Part shown: positions 52,001 through 59,365 of the stretch, piece after piece
Position numbering within the stretch: the first letter of the stretch is position 1
Layout: each line of letters begins with the position of its first letter
NCBI GenBank assembly: GCA_017616655.1
Contig: JAFZXU010000060.1
Coordinates: forward strand, 26,472 to 90,471
Reading direction: 5' to 3'
Origin: Bacteroidales bacterium
GTDB taxonomy: Bacteria; Bacteroidota; Bacteroidia; Bacteroidales; UBA932
Length of the DNA stretch: 64,000 nucleotides
Made by a program: the position numbers and the translations under genes
The notes under the pieces: generated by a model
The model's database searches: none
What the model saw: the letters and a program-made list of their open reading frames with translations, nothing else
What the model was told of the DNA's origin: nothing

Positions 52001-54610
52001 ATGTTTACAGTTGACAATATCATATCCGACAGCCGTCGGCAGATAACCTGGAACCAGCGCTACGAGCTTAAGGAGTCCCTGAATCACGGGAAAAACATCC
52101 TTCAGACGGAGGATCAGCTTGCCGCATATCTCAGCTGGTATGGGGAAATGCACAAGGTCAAATGCAACATCGCAGCCCAAAACTTTCCTTACCAGGAACT
52201 CGGAATGCGGATTCATATTGTTGACTGGGGGTGCGGACAAGCTATTGCTTCACTTTGCTTCCTGGAATCGCTTGAGCAACGCGGCCTGCTTTCCTACGTG
52301 AGAAGAGTAACGCTGATTGAGCCATCCAAAGCCGCCCTCAGTCGCGCAAAAAGGAATGTTGAGCAGGCGCTCAACGGCCATTCTGTAGAGATTGTATGTC
52401 TCAACCAGAAACTGCCTTCTAATGGAACGGACAACGGGGCTTTTGGACTTAGCCTCAACGAGACCACCACAGTTCACCTTTTCTCCAATATCCTTGACTT
52501 GGTGGACATTAGCTTAAGGAAAACGGCCGAAGTGATTGAGAATGGAAAAGGAACACAATATGTGCTGTGTATGGGGCCGTGCAATGGGAACAAAAGCCGT
52601 ATTGATGACTTCTGTAGCTATTTCACGGATCGCGTTGAATTCTCCAATGTTGAGGACCGGTGCATAGCCCATACTTCTGACACCAACTATCCTATTACCT
52701 GTAAGACCCGCTGTTTTTTCATTCAGACGGGCCTCAGCCATATTGACACATCGTTCAGGGAGGGTAAATATGAAGCGGCCGGCGCTTACGATGATTATGA
52801 CACCGCTGGGCTTATCAAAAATGGCCTTCTTACTGAAAAACTCGTCCGTGTGTACAACCATATAAGCCGGAATATGTCGGCCTATGACCGGGTATATCTG
52901 AAGCCGGAAATGGGCGGGGATACGCCTGATCTGGTTATCGTTCGCAGGTGGAAGGGCATTGTCGTGATGAATGTCTTCGAGGGAGACTTGGGGAATTGTC
53001 TCTATGATGGAGAACGAGGCTTTGTATGCGATGATGTTCCGATGGCTTCACCTCTGTCAACGGTCATAGGATACTGTGAGAACATTCTTACAGAAAAATC
53101 CTCCACATTGCTCCGGAATGCCATCAAGGAAAAGAATGGTTGGTTTGCCGTTCGTCCTGCAGTATGGTTCCCGGACGCTACAAGGGTTCAACTCGGTTCA
53201 GTATTCAATACCGACAATGAGAAGAGCAAGGTCCTGATTCTTGGTGCAGAAGATTTCAATAAAGATATCCTGGATGTTTTGGATCTGAGACGTTCACGCA
53301 GCAGTTTCACGGATGAAGCCTATAACGAATTTATCGGTCAATTGAAAACCGGTTGGCACACATTCCGAGATGGAGACCCGTCTTTGAAACTTCGTCCGGA
53401 GCAAGCTCCTCTGGCAGAAAGCGTTGAGGGCCGTCGGCAGAAAATCAAGGGCGTTGCAGGTTCAGGAAAGACCCAAGTGCTGGCATCGCGAGCGGTCAAC
53501 TGCCAGCTTCGCACAGGCGGAAACATCCTGATATTGACCTACAATGTCACACTGGTCAACTATATCCGTTATCGCATAGGCAGAATTCCTGCCGACTTTC
53601 TTTGGAATAAATTCACCATTTCAAACTACCACAGGTTCTTTGTATCCCAGGCGCGAAATCATCATATAAAAATGAGCCTTACGTGCTTTGAGAATGAGGA
53701 TTTCTTCGAGTTTGATAAAGATGATTTGCCAAAGTATTCTGCCATCCTGATAGATGAGGTGCAGGATTATCAGTATTCCTGGCTAAAGATCCTGGAAAAA
53801 TACTTCTTAGCCGAGAATGGAGAATTTGTCCTTTTTGGTGACGCAAAGCAAAACATATACAGACGTGCGCTGGATGAGCAGCACGAAATAAGGACACCAA
53901 TCTCCGGTAGATGGACCGAACGTCTGAATCAAGGACAGCGTTTTGACAATCCCAGGATTGCGTCTCTTGCCATGTCCTTCCAGCGGTATTTCTTCGCGGA
54001 TCAAGTAGCTGATGATATCCAGACTCAGTTGGAATTCGGGTTCGCATCAGAGAGAGATGTTTTCTATGAGACCTTCTTGGCAAACGCCACAGCAAAGGAG
54101 ATGGCGGATGCCTGTCTGAAATTGATTGCAGATAACAACCTAAACAAAGGAAGGACAGTCATTGTCTCCCAGACATATCCTCTCTTGAGGTCGCTGGAAC
54201 AGCAAATCCGGATTGCCCAGGGAAGTCCTTGTATGACTACATTTGAGACGCAGGAGGTGTATGACAAGATTTTGGCCGAGAACAATGGCGACACCAAAAG
54301 CGAGCACTTTATCGATACCATCAAGGATATCCGGGATAACAAGAAACTCCACTTCACCATGGATACTGAGCAAATAAAGGTCTCATCTATCCATAGCTAC
54401 AAAGGTTGGGATGCTGATAATGTCATATTGATCATTCAGCCGAAAAATGATTTCGAAGTCCCAAGCGAGGATTCTCCTGTCGGGCATCCCGAACTCATCT
54501 ACACAGCCATTACTCGAGCAAAACAAAATCTGTTCGTTCTCAATATGGGCAACTACATATTTGAGAACTTTTTTAAAGAAGCACTAATTAATAGGGTGCA
54601 AACAAGATAA
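52001..54610 (+). CDS. methyltransferase-like / NERD-like / SF1 (UvrD-type) helicase fusion
   Basis: 869 residues from ATG 52001, 4 bp after the DUF1848 stop; a longer reading overlaps that gene and is not needed. Residues 60-240 contain a class I SAM-binding signature (IHIVDWGCGQAIASLCFLES, VTLIEPSKAALSRAKRNV). Residues 300-400 resemble a NERD-type nuclease fold (TPDLVIVRRWKGIVVMNVFE), though the catalytic Lys is not evident. Residues 465-869 are an SF1 helicase: Walker A GVAGSGKTQVLAS (about 484-496), AILIDEVQDYQYSW, FGDAKQNIYRR, KVSSIHSYKGWDADNVILI, ELIYTAITRAKQNLFVL. Similar helicase-nuclease fusions are effectors in defence islands. Last gene of the cassette. Confidence 0.82.
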   Translation: MFTVDNIISDSRRQITWNQRYELKESLNHGKNILQTEDQLAAYLSWYGEMHKVKCNIAAQNFPYQELGMRIHIVDWGCGQAIASLCFLESLEQRGLLSYVRRVTLIEPSKAALSRAKRNVEQALNGHSVEIVCLNQKLPSNGTDNGAFGLSLNETTTVHLFSNILDLVDISLRKTAEVIENGKGTQYVLCMGPCNGNKSRIDDFCSYFTDRVEFSNVEDRCIAHTSDTNYPITCKTRCFFIQTGLSHIDTSFREGKYEAAGAYDDYDTAGLIKNGLLTEKLVRVYNHISRNMSAYDRVYLKPEMGGDTPDLVIVRRWKGIVVMNVFEGDLGNCLYDGERGFVCDDVPMASPLSTVIGYCENILTEKSSTLLRNAIKEKNGWFAVRPAVWFPDATRVQLGSVFNTDNEKSKVLILGAEDFNKDILDVLDLRRSRSSFTDEAYNEFIGQLKTGWHTFRDGDPSLKLRPEQAPLAESVEGRRQKIKGVAGSGKTQVLASRAVNCQLRTGGNILILTYNVTLVNYIRYRIGRIPADFLWNKFTISNYHRFFVSQARNHHIKMSLTCFENEDFFEFDKDDLPKYSAILIDEVQDYQYSWLKILEKYFLAENGEFVLFGDAKQNIYRRALDEQHEIRTPISGRWTERLNQGQRFDNPRIASLAMSFQRYFFADQVADDIQTQLEFGFASERDVFYETFLANATAKEMADACLKLIADNNLNKGRTVIVSQTYPLLRSLEQQIRIAQGSPCMTTFETQEVYDKILAENNGDTKSEHFIDTIKDIRDNKKLHFTMDTEQIKVSSIHSYKGWDADNVILIIQPKNDFEVPSEDSPVGHPELIYTAITRAKQNLFVLNMGNYIFENFFKEALINRVQTR

Positions 54611-54641
54611 AAATGATTGTTTTGTTGCGACATTATTATAA

Positions 54642-55136
54642 ATGACTAAGCATATCACCATGACCCACAAACACTTAACCATCATCTCCCTCGTTGCCGT
54701 CATTTTCCTGGCGGCGGGGTGCACCAGCGCGCCGAAGAAACTGGACAGGTTCGTTGAGAAGACCGAGATCAACTGCGACAATTACGAAACGGAGGACTGG
54801 GATAAGTCTATGCAGCAGTACAAAAAGCTGGTTGACGAGTACAAGAATTCAGACAAGGAGTACACCGATGAGGAGAAGAAAATGGCCCTCAAGGCGATGG
54901 GGCGCTATCATGCGTTGCTCATCAAGAAGGGACTCGAGAAGTCCGCTACGTTTATCGAGGAGTTTGGAGCGGCACTTCCGTCCTATCTCGATGGGATTCT
55001 CGACGGCATGAAGGAGAATACCGAAGGCTTCGGCAAGTCACTGGAAGAGATGTTCGACGGCGAAAAGATCGACAAGGCCCTTTCCGATTTCTCGGACAAG
55101 TTGGAGGAAATCTTCAGCGGGAAGGAAGAGAAGTGA
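54642..55136 (+). CDS. small lipoprotein (DUF6565-like), function unknown
   Basis: 164 residues from ATG 54642; ATG 54660 (MTHKHLTIISLVAVIFLA) is an equally good start. Lipobox: FLAAGCTSAPKK. The mature part is helical and highly charged (KYEN-rich, DEEKKMALKAMGRYHALLIK, SLEEMFDGEKIDKALSDFSD). Bacteroidales genomes hold many such helical lipoproteins, with no known role. It lies 31 bp after the helicase gene but is probably not part of the cassette's mechanism. Confidence 0.7.
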   Translation: MTKHITMTHKHLTIISLVAVIFLAAGCTSAPKKLDRFVEKTEINCDNYETEDWDKSMQQYKKLVDEYKNSDKEYTDEEKKMALKAMGRYHALLIKKGLEKSATFIEEFGAALPSYLDGILDGMKENTEGFGKSLEEMFDGEKIDKALSDFSDKLEEIFSGKEEK

Positions 55137-55145
55137 CTCAGCCTT

Positions 55146-55484
55146 CTATAGCTTGGCCAGGGCCTCCTTGTCCAGACCGGTACATTGGGCGATGGTCGCG
55201 AGAGGGATGTCATTGGCCTTCATGTTCCGGGCTGTCTCGAGTATGCCTTCCTTCTTGCCTTCCTCACGATAGTCATAAAGCGTTGCTTCGTATTCCCAGC
55301 TGTTCATGATAGCGTTTTTATAATCTTTGATATCTTTTTCCGAATAGAGGTCCAGGTCGGCTGCTTTGTAAAGACTCACTAAATAATCATCGTTCATCAC
55401 ATCCGGTCTGTCTTCACTAGTGCTCAAGGCCTTAAGAGCGACAGCGAATCGTCTTCTGGCCGTGAAGGCAAGTTGATGCCGCAA
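55146..55484 (-). pseudogene. Rpn-family (PD-(D/E)XK recombination-promoting nuclease) C-terminal remnant
   Basis: 112 residues matching only the C-terminal third of Rpn/transposase_31-type proteins: the YDYREEGKKEGILETARNMK helix, then ANDIPLATIAQCTGLDKEAL. Full-length members are ~280-300 residues with a nuclease domain, absent here. The upstream (5') side runs straight into REP-like palindromes starting at 55504, suggesting truncation by rearrangement next to the RAYT element. Confidence 0.6.
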
Positions 55485-55503
55485 AACCCCAGCATGGTAT
55501 AAA

Positions 55504-55584
55504 GAAGGCGCATGGCGGTAGTGATAGATTACTATTGAAGGGTGTTGCGTGCGCCTTCTGGGTCGAAAACGTGGAGAAGGCGCA
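55504..55584. repeat. REP-like palindromes, 3' side of the RAYT gene
   Basis: GAAGGCGCA occurs at 55504-55512 and 55576-55584; its complement TGCGCCTTC at 55550-55558. The last two form a 9-bp stem with a 17-nt loop. The same 9-mer words flank the RAYT gene on its other side. The remaining sequence to 55628 shows no gene. Confidence 0.75.
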
Positions 55585-55628
55585 GGCGAGATGCTTCAGA
55601 GCCAAGTCGCAGGGTATATCCTTGCGCC

Positions 55629-56525
55629 CTATCTGATGTATCTGAAGATTTCCTCTTCCGGAAGCCGGACCAAGGTCGCCAGTTGCCTGACGGAAAGGTT
55701 GTGATTACTCCGCAGTTGCTTCGCCAGGGCAAGTCGCTGTTCCCCGGATAGATTCTTGGTATCTGAAACACCGAAAGAATTCTGGCATTCTATTCTGCAT
55801 ATAATCATCGCCTCGTTGTCATCCAGCCGGATGCCCCTCGACTTCGCCATTTCCTGAAGTATTTCGTTGTCTTTATTCCGTCCTGAGGCCAGAAAGGCCC
55901 TGTAGCAGTTATGAGTCCGGTAAATCCTTTCGAAATGCTTGACATCGACATAGCTTTCGGGCAACAGGATTCCTTGGCATACCAGCCAATCCTGAGGCAC
56001 TTTCTTTTTTGAATGAAGAATCCGGGCCTGTTCCCTGGCAGATATCGATTCCAGTTTAACGGGGTGAACTATTCCTCTCTTCTTGTCGAAGTACCATATC
56101 GGGATATGATTTTCATCCCTGAAATACATTGATCCCGTGCCCCATTTGTAATCGAAGGGCATTACGGCCTTACCATCTTTTGTCGGCTGACAGATGACAT
56201 ATGTTCCGGCATTCCTCAGGTAGTCGGCATTGTCGATTGGAAATACTTCCATTCTGAATACTACTCCGTCCGCTCCGCCCCGGCTGGTGACAATGTGACG
56301 GAAATATGTTATTTGATAGCAGTTTGAGAACAGAAGACATTCTTCCAAAGAGCCATACCCTAATATATGGGGGTGCGAATCTTCAATCGAGAATGCCAGC
56401 ACGGTGAATCCTGAAGCAGCTGCGCTCACTCCGATAGTATTGAACGCAGCGTAATAATCGGTTTCAGAAACAATGAATCTGCGGGTGATGCGTCCGTCGG
56501 AACAGATGTGAAAATATCGCTTCAT
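55629..56525 (-). CDS. RAYT-like Y1 (HUH) transposase
   Basis: 298 residues. HUH motif in FSIEDSHPHILGYG (His-x-His) and candidate catalytic Tyr in DYLRNAGTYVICQPTKDG, with the family's following MPFDYKWGTGSMYF. N-terminal ITRRFIVSETDYYAAFNTIG matches the usual RAYT entry. The C-terminal ~40 residues are a helix-turn-helix (LSVRQLATLVRLPEEEIFRY). RAYTs are domesticated IS200/IS605 relatives that nick and mobilise REP palindromes; REP-like copies lie on both sides here. Complete, with normal start and stop. Confidence 0.82.
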   Translation of the reverse strand: MKRYFHICSDGRITRRFIVSETDYYAAFNTIGVSAAASGFTVLAFSIEDSHPHILGYGSLEECLLFSNCYQITYFRHIVTSRGGADGVVFRMEVFPIDNADYLRNAGTYVICQPTKDGKAVMPFDYKWGTGSMYFRDENHIPIWYFDKKRGIVHPVKLESISAREQARILHSKKKVPQDWLVCQGILLPESYVDVKHFERIYRTHNCYRAFLASGRNKDNEILQEMAKSRGIRLDDNEAMIICRIECQNSFGVSDTKNLSGEQRLALAKQLRSNHNLSVRQLATLVRLPEEEIFRYIR

Positions 56526-56584
56526 ACCTACCTCCTCTAATCTTTTTTTCGATACAAATATAATAGGTCTTGTCCGGAATTGTA

Positions 56585-56713
56585 CAAGGCGCAGAGTGTA
56601 TGCTCAGGAATCATTTATGAGAGTGCGGGCTTGCGCCTTCGCGGCCTCTAAGATGAGGAAGGCGCAGACAATATGCAGTCAAAGGAGGCGCGAAGGCAGT
56701 TCGATGCGCCTTC
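56585..56713. repeat. REP-like palindromes, 5' side of the RAYT gene
   Basis: CAAGGCGCA (56585-56593), TGCGCCTTC (56632-56640) pairing with GAAGGCGCA (56658-56666) and an inner CCTC/GAGG, a degenerate GGCGCGAAGG (about 56687), and TGCGCCTTC (56705-56713). These are the words found on the other side of the RAYT gene. The rest of the 226-bp gap holds no gene; a TATCTTCG box at 56738-56745 precedes the cbiH-cbiC ATG. Confidence 0.75.
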
Positions 56714-56751
56714 TGAAGAATTCTCGCTGAAATTGTGTATCTTCGCAGGAT

Positions 56752-58188
56752 ATGAGCAATGCGAAGATTATCGTGGCGGGAATCGGGCCGGGGAGTCAGG
56801 AGGATATCACTCCGGCGGTGCTCGAGGCCGTCAGGGAGGCCGACGTAATTATCGGCTACAAGTATTATTTCCAGTTCGTCGAGCCTTATCTGAGGCCTGG
56901 GACCGAATGCGTCGATACCGGGATGAAGAAGGAGCGCGAGCGGGCCGAGGAGGCCTTCGAGCAGGCTGAAAGCGGCAAGGTGGTATGTGTGGTAAGTTCC
57001 GGAGATGCAGGAGTTTACGGAATGGCGCCCCTTATCTGGGAGATGAAGCGCGAGCGCGGCAGCAGCGTCGAAGTCGAGGTTCTTCCCGGCATCAGCGCCT
57101 TCCAGAAGGCGGCATCGCTGCTCGGAGCGCCGGTCGGTCACGACTTCTGCGTCATCTCGCTTTCCGATCTGATGACCCCCTGGGAACGCATCGAGAAGCG
57201 GATTGTCGCGGCTGCGATGGCCGATTTCGTGACGGCGGTCTATAATCCCAGGAGCCACGGCCGCTACTGGCAGCTCTACCGCCTCCGCGAAATCTTCCTG
57301 AAGCACCGCAGCCCAGAAACCCCGGTGGGATTTGTCCGCCAGGCGGGACGCGAAGATCAGGCGGTGACAGTCACTACACTCGGGGAGTTCGACCCCGAAA
57401 AGGTGGATATGTTCACTGTTGTAATTATCGGAAATTCACAGTCTTACATATATGAGGGACGCTTCGTCACACCGCGCGGCTATTACCGTGAAGAGGCCTG
57501 CAAGGCGGCTTGCGGGCAGGTGGCCGAGGCGGAAAAGCCAGGCGTCGGCCGCGAGATAATGACGGAGAGTTTCCGCACCATTTCGGCCGAACTGCGCCAT
57601 CCTGACATCCCGATAGGGAAGAAGTGGCCGCTGCTGCACGCCATCCACACCACGGCCGATTTCGAGATGGAAATAATACTGAAGGTGGACGACGGAGCGG
57701 TGGAGAAACTCTATGAAGGTTTCGCGTCGGGCCGCATCAGGACCATCGTGACCGATGTGACGATGGTCGTGGCCGGAATCCGCAAGGGTGCACTGGCTCG
57801 TCTCGGAGCCGAAGCGAAGTGCTACCTTGGCGATCCGCGGGTAGCGCAGATGGCTGCGGATCAGGGAATTACCCGCACTCAGGCGGGGATAAGGCTGGCC
57901 GTTGAGGAGCATCCCGACGCCCTCTTCGCATTCGGCAACGCGCCCACTGCGCTGATGGAACTCTGCAGCCTGATCCGCTCCGGAAAGGCAACTCCCGCGG
58001 GCATAATCGCCGCCCCCGTGGGCTTCGTCCATGTGCGCGAAAGCAAGCATATGGTGAAGCCGTTCACTGATATACCGAAGATAATTGTCGAGGGACGCAA
58101 GGGCGGAAGCAATCTCGCGGCGACCCTCGTAAACTCCATACTCTGCTTCGACGATGCGGAGGCCCTGGCACCCGGACGCGATGTGTAA
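56752..58188 (+). CDS. cbiHC: CbiH-CbiC fusion: cobalt-precorrin-3 C17-methyltransferase / precorrin-8X methylmutase
   Basis: 478 residues. Residues 1-250 are a tetrapyrrole methylase of the CbiH/CobJ type (IIVAGIGPGSQEDITPAVLE, CVVSSGDAGVYGMAPLIWEM, LPGISAFQKAASLLGAPVGH, AVYNPRSHGRYWQL). From about 274 a CbiC/CobH domain follows (FRTISAELRHPDI, LHAIHTTADFEMEIIL, TIVTDVTMVVAGIRKGALA, AAPVGFVHVRESKH). The first ring-contracts and methylates C17; the second migrates the C11 methyl to C12, making cobyrinate. It overlaps the next gene by 8 bp. First B12 gene right of the island. Confidence 0.95.
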   Translation: MSNAKIIVAGIGPGSQEDITPAVLEAVREADVIIGYKYYFQFVEPYLRPGTECVDTGMKKERERAEEAFEQAESGKVVCVVSSGDAGVYGMAPLIWEMKRERGSSVEVEVLPGISAFQKAASLLGAPVGHDFCVISLSDLMTPWERIEKRIVAAAMADFVTAVYNPRSHGRYWQLYRLREIFLKHRSPETPVGFVRQAGREDQAVTVTTLGEFDPEKVDMFTVVIIGNSQSYIYEGRFVTPRGYYREEACKAACGQVAEAEKPGVGREIMTESFRTISAELRHPDIPIGKKWPLLHAIHTTADFEMEIILKVDDGAVEKLYEGFASGRIRTIVTDVTMVVAGIRKGALARLGAEAKCYLGDPRVAQMAADQGITRTQAGIRLAVEEHPDALFAFGNAPTALMELCSLIRSGKATPAGIIAAPVGFVHVRESKHMVKPFTDIPKIIVEGRKGGSNLAATLVNSILCFDDAEALAPGRDV

Positions 58189-59365
58189 GAAGTTCACAGT
58201 CATAGGGTTGACCGACGGACGCGAGCCGTTTCTCGAGCCGGGGGCGCTCCGTGCGATAGCCTCCGGAAAGGTCTTTTCCGGTGGAAAACGCCATCACGAA
58301 ATAGTGGCTGGCTTGCTGCCCGGTGGGGCCAGGTGGATCGACATCACAGTGCCGTTGGAGGCAGTTTTCGAAGCCTACAAAGAGTGCGATGAGGTGGTGG
58401 TTTTCGCCTCCGGCGATCCGCTTTTCTACGGCTTCGCGGGGACTCTGCGCCGCCGCCTGACGGATGCCGAAATCCGCGTCTTTCCGGCACCGAATTCGCT
58501 TCAGATGCTTGCACACCGCATCTGCCTGCCCTATGAGGAGATGCGCTGCGTCTCGCTCACCGGCCGCCCCTGGGACGGCTTCGACAAGGCCCTGATCGAG
58601 GGCAGCAGGCTGATAGGTGCCCTGACCGACCGCCACAAGACTCCTGCGATGATAGCAGCCAGGATGCTGGAATACGGCTACGATAATTACAGGATGACTG
58701 TGGGGGAGTCGCTCGGAAACGAAACCGAAGAGCGGGTCCGCACCCTCAGTCTCAATGAGGCCCCAGCAGCCGATTTTACCTTCCCTAATTGCCTGATATT
58801 GGAGCGCTTGGAGGAGCGTCCCCGGCCTTTCGGAATTCCCGAGTCGGAGTTCGAACTGCTGGACGGACGCGCCAAGATGATAACCAAGATGCCCATCCGC
58901 CTGATGACCCTTCAGGCGCTCGGGCTGAGAAGCCGCAGTTCCTTCTGGGACATCGGTTTCTGCACCGGCTCGGTATCGATTGAAGCAAGGCTGCAATTCC
59001 CTGATCTTCAGGTGACTGCATTTGAAATAAGGGAGGAGGGACGCGAGTTGATGGAGCATAATTCCCGCCGCTTCGGCGCCCCCGGAATCACCACCGTTAT
59101 AGGCGATTTCATGGAGGCGGACCTGAGCGCCTTGCCGGCCCCCGATGCAGTTTTTATCGGCGGTCACGGAGGCAGGCTCAGAGAGATGCTTCAGCGTATC
59201 GACAAGGTGCTGCTGCCGGGCGGCGTTATAGTCTTCAACAGCGTCTCGGCGGAGAGTCTCGCTCTCTTCGAAGAGGGCATAGAGGTCATCGGGCGCCATA
59301 TTTCCGGCCGTACGCGGGTGGCAATAGACGAGTTCAACCCCATAACGATACTTAAGGCGGAATGA
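58181..59365 (+). CDS. cbiET: CbiE-CbiT fusion: precorrin-6Y C5,15-methyltransferase (decarboxylating)
   Basis: 394 residues from ATG 58181, overlapping the previous stop. CbiE part (1-~225): FTVIGLTDGREPFLEP, VVVFASGDPLFYGFAGTL, FPAPNSLQMLAHRICLPYEE. CbiT part (from ~232): KMITKMPIRLMTLQALGL, SAM site FWDIGFCTGSVSIEARLQF (the usual GAGTG is GFCTG, as I recall from Bacteroidetes homologues), and VFIGGHGGRLREML. It methylates C5 and C15 and decarboxylates the C12 acetate. ATGA overlap with the next gene. Confidence 0.94.
   Translation: MCKKFTVIGLTDGREPFLEPGALRAIASGKVFSGGKRHHEIVAGLLPGGARWIDITVPLEAVFEAYKECDEVVVFASGDPLFYGFAGTLRRRLTDAEIRVFPAPNSLQMLAHRICLPYEEMRCVSLTGRPWDGFDKALIEGSRLIGALTDRHKTPAMIAARMLEYGYDNYRMTVGESLGNETEERVRTLSLNEAPAADFTFPNCLILERLEERPRPFGIPESEFELLDGRAKMITKMPIRLMTLQALGLRSRSSFWDIGFCTGSVSIEARLQFPDLQVTAFEIREEGRELMEHNSRRFGAPGITTVIGDFMEADLSALPAPDAVFIGGHGGRLREMLQRIDKVLLPGGVIVFNSVSAESLALFEEGIEVIGRHISGRTRVAIDEFNPITILKAE

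Noticed and set aside
44443-56751. Island considered as a prophage or integrative conjugative element
   Set aside because: No integrase, relaxase, tra, capsid or terminase gene is visible; only a RAYT, which mobilises small palindromes.
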